Shown here one piece after another: positions 27,089 to 35,945 of a stretch of 52,996 bases of DNA. A program made the position numbers and the translations under genes. Below the pieces are notes generated by a model. It searched no databases and was not told the DNA's origin. It worked only from the letters and a program-made list of their open reading frames with translations. How positions within the stretch are numbered: position 1 is the stretch's first letter; every line of letters begins with the position of its first letter. Source of the stretch: Haloarcula rubripromontorii (GTDB lineage Archaea > Halobacteriota > Halobacteria > Halobacteriales > Haloarculaceae); assembly GCF_001280425.1 (NCBI RefSeq), contig NZ_LIUF01000012.1, positions 1 to 52,996 on the forward strand, read 5' to 3'.

Positions 27089-27964
27089 ATGGACGAGGGG
27101 GCGGGCACCGAACGATCCGAGGCGACAGTACTACAGCGGGTTTCGAGCGTATTAGACGCCGATGCTCACGACGTGACGAAACTCGATGGCGGAGAAGTCG
27201 GATCGGTCTACCACGTCTCGTTTCACGACCGGCCTGACGTGGCGGTGAAAGTCGACGACTCGCCACTTGGAATCGAGGCGGCGATGCTTCAGTACCTCAC
27301 CCGTACCACATCTCTCCTCGTTCCGGAAGTCCTCCACGTCGAACCGAACCTGCTCGTACTATCGTTCATCCGTGGCGACGGCCGATTCGGTGAACAGGCC
27401 GAGCGCGACCTCGCGCGCCACGTCGCGTCCCTCCACGATATCTCGGCCGATGCGTTCGGCTTTCAGTTTGACACCCTTTCGGGCCCGTTCAGCCAGTCAA
27501 ACCCATGGACCGATTCGTGGGTTGATTTCTTCCGCGAGCAACGGGTGCTCCCGTTTGCAAGGGCCGCACGGAGCGATGGCACCTTGCCGGCCGCCGAGTT
27601 CGACCGGGTGCAACGACTGGCGGAAACGCTCGACGCCCGACTCGTCGAACCGGCCACGCCATCACTGCTGCACGGCGATATCCATCCCGGTAACGCTGTG
27701 GTGGCAGATGGAACCGTTCGGGCGGTCCTCGATCCGGCGATATATTTCGGCCACGCTGAAGTGGACTTGGCGTACGTCGACCGACTGGATTCGATCGGTG
27801 CTGCTTTCTACGACGAATACCGCCGCCACCGTGATATTTCCGCGGAGTACTTCGAAAGGCGACGCGACGTGTACGTTGCTTTCCACGCACTGGAGAACGT
27901 CCGATTTTTCGGCGACGACAGACTCCCGAGGCTCGATAGCGCGTTAGATCGTCTCGGTCTGTAA
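27089..27964 (+). CDS. Small-molecule phosphotransferase (aminoglycoside phosphotransferase fold)
   Basis: A 291-residue kinase of the APH/choline kinase-like fold. The catalytic loop LLHGDIHPGN (~192-201) carries the invariant Asp, and LDPAIYFGHAEVDLAYVD (~213-230) is the metal-binding DxD-like region. ALLR is replaced by VAVKVDDSP for the ATP-lysine. The substrate could be a sugar, fructosamine or a small amino-alcohol. A convergent sugar transporter follows, hinting at sugar metabolism. The start could also be the GTG at 27080; the ATG three codons in is preferred. Confidence 0.85.
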   Translation: MDEGAGTERSEATVLQRVSSVLDADAHDVTKLDGGEVGSVYHVSFHDRPDVAVKVDDSPLGIEAAMLQYLTRTTSLLVPEVLHVEPNLLVLSFIRGDGRFGEQAERDLARHVASLHDISADAFGFQFDTLSGPFSQSNPWTDSWVDFFREQRVLPFARAARSDGTLPAAEFDRVQRLAETLDARLVEPATPSLLHGDIHPGNAVVADGTVRAVLDPAIYFGHAEVDLAYVDRLDSIGAAFYDEYRRHRDISAEYFERRRDVYVAFHALENVRFFGDDRLPRLDSALDRLGL

Positions 27965-28006
27965 AAGCCACAAACGGCGGTCTGACCGCCCGTTCCGATA
28001 GCCGGC

Positions 28007-29386
28007 TCAGTCAGCCAGCGAGATATTCTGCCGGAGGTCGTCTTCGATTGCTTCCAGCGTCCGACCCTTCGTTTCGGGGACAGTACGGTAGACAAACACC
28101 AGTCCCGCGAGGCTGCAGAGGCCGAACAGCCAGAACGTCGCCGATGTTCCGACGCTGTCAGTCAGGACGGGGAACGTCAGCGATACGAGGAGGTTCGCAC
28201 CCCAGTTGGCGACGGTGACGACGCCCATCGCCGAACCGCGAACGGAAAGCGGATATATCTCTGAGATAAGGAGCCAGAAGACCGGGCCGAGACCGATAGC
28301 AAAGAAGGACACGAACAGCATCAGACTGATCGTGGCGATGATACCGAGGCCCCCGCTCAGACCAGGCAGGTAGAACACGGTACCGAGGACGGCGAGCGTC
28401 GCAACCATTCCACCGACACCGACAAGGAGCAGTCGGCGACGACCAACGCGGTCGACAAGCATGATCGCCACGACGGTCATCACAACGTTTATCGTTCCGA
28501 TTCCAACTGTCGCGAGGATCGATGCCACATTTCCGAGGCCGGTCGATTCGAGAATCGTCGGAGCGTAGTAAATGACCGCGTTGATACCGGTGATCTGCTG
28601 GAACACGGCGAGTCCGAGTCCGACAACCAGCGCGGGGCGGAGCCACGATGCCAGCAGATCTCGAACGCCGGTTTCGGCCTGTGTTTCGACGGTCTCTTGA
28701 ATCTCGTCGAGTTCCTGCTCGACACCGCCGGACCGCGTTCGCTTGAGCACGGCTCTGGCTTCGTCTTTCCGCCCGTGTTCGAACAGCCAGCGCGGGCTCT
28801 CGGGCATCTTCAGAATCCCGATAGCAAGCACGACGGCGGGGACCATTCCGGCACCGAGCATCCAGCGCCACGCGCCCGCGTCGGCGAACGCGTAGTTGAC
28901 GAAATACGAGAGCAGGATACCGGTAGTCACCATGAGCTGATTGAGCGATGTGAGTCCACCGCGAATATGCGGCGGTGCAATCTCTGAGATGTACAGCGGC
29001 CCGACAATCGAAGCGAAGCCGATAGCGACGCCGTCGATAAGCCGTCCGGCGACGAGGACGGGAACGGTCGGCGCAACGGCCATCGTGAACGAACCGACGA
29101 AGAACACAATGGCTGCAATGAGGATGAGTCGGCGGCGACCGAGGCGGTCGGCTAACTGGCCACCCACGGCCGCACCGGCCGCGGCCCCGGCCATCGCGCC
29201 ACTGACGATGATCCCCTCGACGAGCGGCGACATGACGAACGAGTCCTGAATGAACAGGAACGCGCCCGAGATGATCCCGGTGTCGAACCCGAACAACAGT
29301 CCGTTCAGCGCGGCTAACGCGGAGACGACGTAGACGAACCGGTCGCCGTCACCACGGAGGACGTTCCGTATGGTAGCTGTGGACAT
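28007..29386 (-). CDS. MFS sugar transporter (sugar porter family)
   Basis: A 459-residue membrane protein with 12 helices. GLLFGFDTGIISGA in helix 1, ADRLGRRR in the loop after helix 2, PESPRWL at the end of the first half, and VPETKGRTLEAIEDDL at the C-terminus are all sugar-porter marks. The gene encodes a symporter or facilitator for a hexose or similar sugar; the substrate is not predictable. It is convergent with the phosphotransferase gene and divergent from nothing close upstream. Confidence 0.95.
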   Translation of the reverse strand: MSTATIRNVLRGDGDRFVYVVSALAALNGLLFGFDTGIISGAFLFIQDSFVMSPLVEGIIVSGAMAGAAAGAAVGGQLADRLGRRRLILIAAIVFFVGSFTMAVAPTVPVLVAGRLIDGVAIGFASIVGPLYISEIAPPHIRGGLTSLNQLMVTTGILLSYFVNYAFADAGAWRWMLGAGMVPAVVLAIGILKMPESPRWLFEHGRKDEARAVLKRTRSGGVEQELDEIQETVETQAETGVRDLLASWLRPALVVGLGLAVFQQITGINAVIYYAPTILESTGLGNVASILATVGIGTINVVMTVVAIMLVDRVGRRRLLLVGVGGMVATLAVLGTVFYLPGLSGGLGIIATISLMLFVSFFAIGLGPVFWLLISEIYPLSVRGSAMGVVTVANWGANLLVSLTFPVLTDSVGTSATFWLFGLCSLAGLVFVYRTVPETKGRTLEAIEDDLRQNISLAD

Positions 29387-29535
29387 CTATGTAAAATTGA
29401 ACTCGAATCTGTGTAAAAGTCTTTCCAAGTCTATTCGCACGACAGCGGGGCCGTGGGTCCGACCGGCTTCCATTACGGTACTGATATTTGGCTACGTCCG
29501 ACTGAATACGGTTCCGCGATGAGCGGAGATTCCTA

Positions 29536-30741
29536 TCACTCAGATATTCCTTCCGTGATGATCTCAGCGAGGTGCGCCCGGTCGAACAGGTGCGTCTCGG
29601 TAAACTCGTCAGGGAAGTAGGCCTTTGCGTACCGTTCAATCATGAATAGGTTATGCAGCGGGCCGGTGTAGATCGGACCGCCGCGAAACACCCTGTCATT
29701 CTGGACGGCCCGCAACTGGCTGCCCACTTCGTGGTCTTTCATGTATGCAAGTACTGAGTTCTCGAACTCCTCACGGGTCTTCCCCTCTCGGTGATATCGC
29801 AGCAGGAGTGAGTCCGGATCTATCTCTATCAACGTCTCGTAATCGAGCGATTCAGAGCCGGAGTACCCCTCGACTCCGGTATCGGCAAAGGCGTCGGAAA
29901 TTCCGAGCGTTTGGAAGTGTTCCTTATTTGCCCCGTTTCCGCTGATCCGGTACGGCGTGAACTCCTCCGGTTCCTCACCAGCGAACACCAGCGCGGCGTT
30001 TGGCCGGTCCGCTGGTGCCGGGAGCCGGGCCTGCACCGTTTCGACCAGCTCGTCATGTATCGAGCGGATTGCCTCGAAACGCGCCTGTTCCTGAACCATT
30101 GCAGCGACCTTCTCGAACGCCTCGTACAGGCTGTAGTACCGGTAGTCGTGCCAGTCATCAGTCTGCCGGAAGATGAGGTTCCCGATAAACGGTGCGACGT
30201 TCTCCCGAATCTCTGTGAGGTCAGACTGATCCCACGCCCCGAGCCAGTCGATAAGCGCGTTCGGATCGATGAGGTGCAGGTCTGCGTCCATCTCGTAGAA
30301 CGGTTCCTTCGAGACGCCGTCGTTCCAGAGCTGTGTGAGCCCGTCGAGGTCAATAGACACTCCATCAAGCTCCTCGTAGTGCAGCGTCTTGTACCGCCCA
30401 CGGTACCAGATCGACTGTACTGCGTCGCCGTGACCAAGCGCGACCAGCATGTCGATGTAGTCCGCAGTGAACGGGGCGATTGTCTCGGGCACAGAGTCGA
30501 ACTCGACGGTACCGACCGGTTCCATCGTCACCGAGTACGCTTCGTTGGAAGTCGCTGGTGCGGTCTCAGTACCGCCAGCTCCGGTATCTGTGGGTGTGTC
30601 GTTGCTCTCCGCCGCCGAAGACTCCTGCCCACTATCGCTCAAGCATCCGGCGAACAATCCACCGAGAGCGAGTGCGCCACCACTTTTGACTATATCCCTC
30701 CGTGTCGGCCGCTGGCACGCTGTGCTATCCGGATCAGTCAT
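29536..30741 (-). CDS. Iron/siderophore-type ABC substrate-binding lipoprotein (third of three)
   Basis: A 401-residue binding protein. RRDIVKSGGALALGGLFAGC is a Tat signal with lipobox Cys33. The mature part is a two-lobed periplasmic-binding-protein (FepB/BtuF-like) fold: VTMEPVGTVEFDSVPETI, VALGHGDAVQSIWY and LDYETLIEIDPDSLLLR are shared with the two neighbouring paralogues. It overlaps the middle gene by four bases. It is the last gene of the operon. No permease or ATPase is nearby, so transport genes must be elsewhere. Confidence 0.9.
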   Translation of the reverse strand: MTDPDSTACQRPTRRDIVKSGGALALGGLFAGCLSDSGQESSAAESNDTPTDTGAGGTETAPATSNEAYSVTMEPVGTVEFDSVPETIAPFTADYIDMLVALGHGDAVQSIWYRGRYKTLHYEELDGVSIDLDGLTQLWNDGVSKEPFYEMDADLHLIDPNALIDWLGAWDQSDLTEIRENVAPFIGNLIFRQTDDWHDYRYYSLYEAFEKVAAMVQEQARFEAIRSIHDELVETVQARLPAPADRPNAALVFAGEEPEEFTPYRISGNGANKEHFQTLGISDAFADTGVEGYSGSESLDYETLIEIDPDSLLLRYHREGKTREEFENSVLAYMKDHEVGSQLRAVQNDRVFRGGPIYTGPLHNLFMIERYAKAYFPDEFTETHLFDRAHLAEIITEGISE

Positions 30742-31919
30742 TCGAAATCACCCGTGACGATATCGGCGATTTGCTGCCGGTCGAAGAGTTCGGTGTCGGA
30801 GGTCACGTCGCCGAAGATATCGGGATAGAGCTGTTGGGCTGCCCGTTCGGTCAAGAAGAAATTATGAATCGGACCTTGGCGGAGGTAGCCACCTCGATAC
30901 ACGCGTCCGTTCTGTACCGCAGTCAGCTGACTGCCGACGCTGTGGTCCTCCATGAACTGCAGGACGGTCTCCCGGAACTCGGTCACTGATTTCCGCTCGT
31001 GGCCGCGGATGAGGATCACGTCTGGATCGACCGATAGAAGCGTTTCGTAGTCGTATTCACCCCGGTTGGTCGTACTGAGATTGTCAATATCGGTTCCGGC
31101 AAGCGCATCAGTAACGCCGAGGTCACGCCATTGCTTCTTGCTCGTGCCCTTGTCGCTCAGTCGATAGGGAGAGAACGACTCCGGTTCGTTAGTGCCCTCG
31201 AAGGTGAGGAGAACGCTTGGACGCTCCTCGGCCGGCGGGAGTTGGCTCTGGATCCCCGCGATGTAGTCGTCGTGTAGTTGCTTGAATGCCTCGTACCGGG
31301 CCTGTTCCTGGAAGACCTCCGCGATCTTTTCGAAGGCTTGATAGAGCGTATAATACCGGTAGTCATGCCACTCGTCGGAGCGACGGAATATGAGATTCCC
31401 TATGAACGGAGCGACGTTCTCGGCGATTTCGTCGATGTCCGATTCCGACCAGTCGAACCAGTTGACGAGCATCTGTGGGTCATAGAGGTGTACGTCGCTG
31501 TCGAGTTCGTAAAACTCCTCTTTCGTTCGGACCTCCGGATACTCGTCAATCGTCTCTTGATCGACGGAAACACCGGGCAGCTCATCGTAGACGTAGGTGT
31601 AGTAGCGATCCGCGCCGCCGATACCCGTGATACCATCGGCTTGCCCGAGAGCCACGCCCATATCGGCGTAGGCACCGCCGTAGGGAAGCCACCGCTCGGG
31701 AGCCGTCTGGAACGTAACGTCACCTACCGGCTCCATGGTGACGGTATACGATTCCGTCTCGGTTGTGGTGGGCGTCTCGCTGTGCTCTGTTGCGGTGGAA
31801 TCTGAGACAGCATCGCTGGCACACCCAGCGAGTAAACTGCCGCCCGCGATCACCCCGGCACCCTTGATGTAGTCTCTACGTGTTGGTCGGGCACGCGGCG
31901 GTTTCTCGGCGTCAGTCAC
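30738..31919 (-). CDS. Iron/siderophore-type ABC substrate-binding lipoprotein (second of three)
   Basis: A 393-residue paralogue of its neighbours. TRRDYIKGAGVIAGGSLLAGC is the Tat/lipobox signal. VTMEPVGDVTFQTAPERWLP, FIGNLIFRRSDEWHDYRYYT and YDYETLLSVDPDVILIRGHE are family marks. It overlaps both neighbours by ATGA. The clear paralogy and tight overlap suggest tandem duplication and co-expression. Because its ATG sits at the stop of the first gene, translation may depend on ribosomes completing that gene, which carries an amber codon. Confidence 0.9.
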   Translation of the reverse strand: MTDAEKPPRARPTRRDYIKGAGVIAGGSLLAGCASDAVSDSTATEHSETPTTTETESYTVTMEPVGDVTFQTAPERWLPYGGAYADMGVALGQADGITGIGGADRYYTYVYDELPGVSVDQETIDEYPEVRTKEEFYELDSDVHLYDPQMLVNWFDWSESDIDEIAENVAPFIGNLIFRRSDEWHDYRYYTLYQAFEKIAEVFQEQARYEAFKQLHDDYIAGIQSQLPPAEERPSVLLTFEGTNEPESFSPYRLSDKGTSKKQWRDLGVTDALAGTDIDNLSTTNRGEYDYETLLSVDPDVILIRGHERKSVTEFRETVLQFMEDHSVGSQLTAVQNGRVYRGGYLRQGPIHNFFLTERAAQQLYPDIFGDVTSDTELFDRQQIADIVTGDFE

Positions 31920-33166
31920 TGTCCCTCACCCGTGATTATATCTGCGACCCGCTGGCGATCAAACAGCTGTTCCTCGGCGGGGATTTCGGGATACGGATCG
32001 CCGTTAGCGTAGCCCGGCCACTCACCGAACTGGTCGGGATACAGTTGTTTCGCGGTCATCTCAGTCTGAAACAGGTTCAGAATCGGACCCTGCCGACGCG
32101 CACCTTGAGCGTATATCCGCCCCTCTTGCACGGCAGTCATCTTTCTCAGCACCTCGTCGTCTGCCAGTTGTGACCGAATGTCGTCGAGGTTGTGGTACTC
32201 TGTCATCGGCCCGAGGACAAGCAACACGTCCGGATCGGCATCGAGAAGCAGTTCGGAGTCGAGCGTGATGTTCCGACCGTCATCGCCGTACCCGTCACCG
32301 ACGGCATCGGCCTACGCGTCAGTCGCACCCAGTGGACGAGTGTGTGCAGCGTAGTAGCCCGGGTGGTTCATCTTATACCCCCAGATTTTCTCGTCGGACG
32401 TGGAGAACAGGACCAGGGCCGCGCTCGGTCGGTCACTCTCCGGCGGAAGGCCCGCGCTGATGGTTCGCATCATCGAATCGCGGACAGATCTGAACGCCTC
32501 ATATCGCTCTCGTGCCCGAAAGACCTCGGCGAGCTTTCCGAATATTTCCCAGAGGGTATAGTATTCGTACGCATCGGCCCAGCCGGATGGCGGGTCCTGC
32601 TGCGTGCCGCTGAGTGTGTTCCCGAACCACGGGCCAACGTTCGAGCCGATCTCTTGGATGCTGTTGTTGTCCCACCCCTCGGCCGTCGCAACCTTCGCTG
32701 GGTCAGCTACGTGGACGTCGCTGTCGAGTTCGTACAGTTTCTCCTTCGACGGTGGCCACGAAGAATAGAGGCCCTGCCAGTCGATTGAGACACCCTCAAG
32801 TCGGTGAAGGAACTTCTGATACAGTGACTGGTGGTATTCGGGCGCGTGCATCGCGTTGATTGCATCGCCCTGACCGAGTGCGACCAGCATATCTACGTGG
32901 TGGCCCAGTATCGTGAACACGCTCTGGGGAACCGAATCGAACTCGACGGTCCCCATGGGTGACATTGTAACAGAATATCCGTCGTCATCCGTCGTCGGGT
33001 CGGCTGTTGTGGACGACTGCCCGCCTGAGTCTGTCTGGGCCGGGGTTGCTTCTGCGCCGGACTGATCTACACAGCCCGCTAGCAAGCCGCCAGCCACCGC
33101 TGCGCCGCCATACTTCATGTAGTCACGTCTCGTCGGGGACCTGTGGTCCGGCTCGTCTTTCGACAT
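31916..33166 (-). pseudogene. Siderophore-type binding lipoprotein interrupted by one in-frame amber codon (first of three)
   Basis: Frame 33166 to 31916 is one gene of 417 codons with a single TAG at 32312-32314 (GCG TAG GCC). Sequence on both sides is in the same frame and fully protein-like: ...TRPLGATDA, stop, ADAVGDGYGDDG..., then LLLDADPDVLLVLGP, which matches the paralogues. There the aligned residue is Leu or Phe, so one change such as TTG to TAG explains it. The signal TRRDYMKYGGAAVAGGLLAGC is intact. The product is probably a truncated, non-functional ~284-residue protein. Read-through or sequencing error remain possible. The promoter carries an iron-type operator. Confidence 0.85.
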
Positions 33167-33171
33167 GAGTG

Positions 33172-33185
33172 TTAGGCCAGCCTAA
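33172..33185. promoter_or_regulatory. DtxR/IdeR-type operator (perfect palindrome)
   Basis: TTAGGC and GCCTAA flank the two-base centre CA. TTAGG...CCTAA is the core of DtxR/IdeR boxes known to control iron uptake. It starts five bases before the binding-protein ATG (33166) and abuts a TATA-like TTATATATTT (33186-33195 on the minus strand), so a bound repressor would block initiation. The regulator itself is not in this window. Confidence 0.65.
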
Positions 33186-33207
33186 AAATATATAACTGCT
33201 TCGGATT

Positions 33208-33221
33208 TTAGGCAGACCTGA
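33208..33221. promoter_or_regulatory. Second, imperfect copy of the iron-type operator
   Basis: TTAGGC-AG-ACCTGA keeps the left half and four of six positions of the right half. It lies 36 bases upstream of the perfect copy, on the far side of the TATA element, so two dimers could bracket the promoter. Confidence 0.4.
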
Positions 33222-33524
33222 AAATCTGGGGGCTGCTGTGGGTTCCATCCGACTATTTCGACGAGACATCCGGTGAGGACGCCGTCGAGCATGAGCTTCT
33301 ATGTCTATACGACTCGACGACAAGGTGGTAGTTGCTTCAGATTCGGGAGAGCGTGCGTGACCGGACCGTTCGCACTGATGTCACATCTATTTCTCGGCGT
33401 CACAATTCTTCGCTGCTACAGCAATCAGACCTGACCCATCGGCCGATAGCGCGAGAGCGGTCGAAGCCGCCGCGGTGTTGTTGCCAGCCACAGCAGCGAT
33501 ATCGGGGGAACGTACAACAGTAAA

Positions 33525-33543
33525 GTGTCCTTGCTCCGGACAC
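33525..33543. promoter_or_regulatory. Inverted repeat at the Lrp-gene start
   Basis: GTGTCC and GGACAC flank TTGCTCC and end seven bases before the ATG at 33550. A TATA-like ACAGTAAAG precedes it at the right distance. Lrp/AsnC regulators often bind such repeats over their own start, so it is a candidate autoregulatory site. Confidence 0.45.
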
Positions 33544-33549
33544 ACTAGT

Positions 33550-34023
33550 ATGGCCGACGAGGAAATCGACGACGTGGACAGGGCAATCCTGTACGCATTA
33601 CAGGAGGACGCTCGAAATATGTCGTCCGGCGACATCGCAGAGCGAACCGATACGTCCGACAGTACCGTCCGCAAGCGCATCAATCATCTGGAGTCCAGGG
33701 AGGTCATCAAGGGCTACAGCGCCGATGTCGACTATCAGCAGGCAGGCTACCCGCTCCGGATGCTGCTTTACTGCACTGCGTCGATCCCAGACCGGGGCGA
33801 GTTAATCCCAAAAATCCTCGATATAGACGGTGTGGTATCGGTACAAGAACTCGTCACCGGCGAGGAGAACCTCCTTGTGACGGCTGTCGGCGAATCAGAT
33901 AGCGATATCACCCCAGTTGCGCAGGCACTGCTCGATATGGGGCTGACGGTGGCCGACGAAGTTCTCGTCCGAAGTCACGAGACCACGCCGTTCGGTAAGT
34001 TCGATTCCGAGAACGAGAGCTAG
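33550..34023 (+). CDS. Lrp/AsnC-family transcriptional regulator
   Basis: A 157-residue protein. The N-terminal HTH (~1-55) reads DDVDRAILYALQEDARNMSS, SGDIAERTDTSDSTVRKRIN. A C-terminal RAM-like alpha/beta domain (~65-150) would bind an amino acid or other small effector: LRMLLYCTASIPDRGELIPK, then VVSVQELVTGEENLLVTAVG. The ATG at 33550 matches the family N-terminus. It is divergent from the iron-binding operon, so it could control that operon or act as a global regulator. Confidence 0.92.
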   Translation: MADEEIDDVDRAILYALQEDARNMSSGDIAERTDTSDSTVRKRINHLESREVIKGYSADVDYQQAGYPLRMLLYCTASIPDRGELIPKILDIDGVVSVQELVTGEENLLVTAVGESDSDITPVAQALLDMGLTVADEVLVRSHETTPFGKFDSENES

Positions 34024-34457
34024 CGGGGGACGATGCTGTTTTTGCGGAGCCGTTGGCCGGACGACTGCGTACCCGGGAGTACACGACCGGGCGAGTTATC
34101 GACGTGACTGCCTCGTCTTCTGTAAGGTCTTGCTTTCGAGCGGCCGCGACGAACAATCTGGTTATCTCGGCACCCTCCATACTCAATTAGTCCTCGACAG
34201 CCGATTCCGTGCGTCTATGAGTGCGGACCCTATTTCGAAGAAACTCGCCGGTTCAGGCTGCGAGGTGCCTGGCTACTACCGTGAGAGTGCGTTCGACTGA
34301 ACACCATTCAAAAAACATAATGTTCTATAATATACTTTTTCAGGAACAAATTGGTAGTATAGAAGGATTTAATAACCAGTCCGTTCGCACTAGGGGTGAA
34401 GACAGCCAGAATCGGTCAATCACAGTCCGTGATTGCCGTGATTGGTCACGAACAACG
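34024..34457. other. Long upstream region of dabB
   Basis: A 434-base gap. The first part has weak coding character only. AT-rich stretches at 34312-34340 (CTATAATATAC) and 34364-34375 (GATTTAATAAC) are two candidate promoters, followed by a repeat-rich leader just before dabB (see separate entry). A GTG at 34396 opens a frame that runs into dabB out of phase. Confidence 0.45.
34417..34450. promoter_or_regulatory. Three-arm repeat in dabB leader
   Basis: CAATCAC at 34417-34423 is an exact inverted copy of GTGATTG at 34429-34435 and again at 34438-34444, so arm one can pair with arm two or arm three. The third arm also forms CGTGA-TTGG-TCACG (34437-34450). The set ends only seven bases before the dabB ATG, where it could affect transcription factor binding or translation. 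Confidence 0.45.
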
Positions 34458-35945
34458 ATGTCAGGACACAACTCATCGAAAACGGTCGGATCACTCCCGG
34501 ACACGACGGCTGACTCGCCGCTCGTGCCCGTCGCACTCACATGGCTCGTGTGGTCGATGTTTGCCGCGAGCATCGCTGTGCTTGCCGTCCGGGTCCGAAC
34601 CGGGTTCGCCTGGGAGATACCCGGCGCGGTCGCCATTGATGGGTTGACCGTTCTGATGTGGGTGGTCGTCACCTTCTTCAGCGGCATCGTTCACAGCTAC
34701 TCGCGCCGCTATCTGGCGGGGAGTCGCGTCAAAACGGCCTTTTTCGCCACCGTGTTCGGCTTCACGGTGGTCGTGATGGGGCTGGTCGCGGCGGACCACC
34801 TTGCCCTGTTCGGAGCGCTGTGGCTCGCCATGGGGCTGCTGATGGCGAAGCTCATCGGTATCGCCAGCGGCTGGGACCAGGCACAGGCGGCCGCCACGGT
34901 CGCCCGAAAGTACTTCGTCGCCAGCAGCGCGCTTCTCACCGTCGCGCTAACGGCACTGTGGTGGGCGACTGGCGTGACCACGGTCTCCGGAATTGCGGCG
35001 GCCGCCGACTCACTCGGTGGCCCGGTGTGGCTGGCCGCCGCAGGCGCGCTCGTGCTCGCGGCGATGATTCAGTCCGCCCTGCTTCCGTTCCACGGCTGGC
35101 TCCTCTCTTCGATGACCGCACCGACGCCCGCCTCCGCACTGATGCACGCCGGATTCGTCAACGCGGGCGGCATTCTGTTGACCCGCTTCGCCCCGGTCAT
35201 CACCGTCGATCCTGCGCTCATGCTCGCAATCGTCGGTGTCGGCGGTGCCAGTGCCATCGGCGGGAAACTCCTGAAATCGGTTCAGACGGACATCAAGGGC
35301 AAACTCGGCTGTTCGACGGTCGGGCAGATGGGATTCATGATCATGCAGGCCGGCCTCGGCTTTTTCGGGGCTGCTATCACCCACCTCATCCTGCACGGCT
35401 TCTACAAGGCCTACCAGTTCCTCAGTGCCGGCGGACAGGTGGAACACACGAGCCCGAGCGAGGGAACGCCACATACGATCGGAACGACAGCGAGTATCGT
35501 TGGCGTCATCGGTACGCTGCTGACCGGGCTCGCCGGCGGCGCGGTGTTTGCACTGTTAACAGGCAAAGGGATGACAGTCGACAGTGGGCTCTTGCTGACC
35601 TTCTTCGTGGTGTTCACGACGCTCCACGCGGCCAGAAACGCCGTCCAGCAGACCTCGCTTCCGACGGTGGCCCGCTACGGGGCCGTTCCGGTGGTTTTCT
35701 TCCCGGCCATCGTCGTCTACGCCGCAGTTTACACCGGTGTCTCGGGACTCATGCCTGTCAGCCCTGCAACGACTGAACTGACGCTCCTACACGGCGTCAT
35801 CGCCGTCGTCTTCGTCGGCATTTACACCGCTATCGAGACCGGGATTCACGAGCGGAGCCAGCGCCTCTACGTGGCGTTGCTGAACGCTGGCCAACCGGCG
35901 GCCGACACTGTGCTGACCACGACGGAGGACTACAATGAGTACTGA
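34458..35945 (+). CDS. dabB: DabB-like membrane subunit of inorganic carbon transporter
   Basis: A 495-residue polytopic protein of the NuoL/MrpA ion-pump family. The motif QTDIKGKLGCSTVGQMGFM and HLILHGFYKAYQFLSAGG are the classic proton-antiporter-like core. It directly overlaps DabA. In bacteria, DabB couples ion flow across the membrane to DabA, which hydrates CO2 to bicarbonate (an energy-coupled DIC accumulation system). The chosen ATG follows long leader sequence; a frame 79 codons longer is open but its upstream part lacks coding character. Overlap with dabA is 11 bases. Confidence 0.9.
   Translation: MSGHNSSKTVGSLPDTTADSPLVPVALTWLVWSMFAASIAVLAVRVRTGFAWEIPGAVAIDGLTVLMWVVVTFFSGIVHSYSRRYLAGSRVKTAFFATVFGFTVVVMGLVAADHLALFGALWLAMGLLMAKLIGIASGWDQAQAAATVARKYFVASSALLTVALTALWWATGVTTVSGIAAAADSLGGPVWLAAAGALVLAAMIQSALLPFHGWLLSSMTAPTPASALMHAGFVNAGGILLTRFAPVITVDPALMLAIVGVGGASAIGGKLLKSVQTDIKGKLGCSTVGQMGFMIMQAGLGFFGAAITHLILHGFYKAYQFLSAGGQVEHTSPSEGTPHTIGTTASIVGVIGTLLTGLAGGAVFALLTGKGMTVDSGLLLTFFVVFTTLHAARNAVQQTSLPTVARYGAVPVVFFPAIVVYAAVYTGVSGLMPVSPATTELTLLHGVIAVVFVGIYTAIETGIHERSQRLYVALLNAGQPAADTVLTTTEDYNEY

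Noticed and set aside
32312-32314. TAG as a pyrrolysine codon
   Set aside because: No pyl genes or methylamine genes are nearby, and paralogues have ordinary Leu/Phe at that position. A point mutation is simpler.
34070-34186. Minus-strand frame beginning MEGAEITRLFVAAARKQ
   Set aside because: The start looks protein-like but after ~54 residues it becomes an antisense reading of the Lrp gene; too little support to call.
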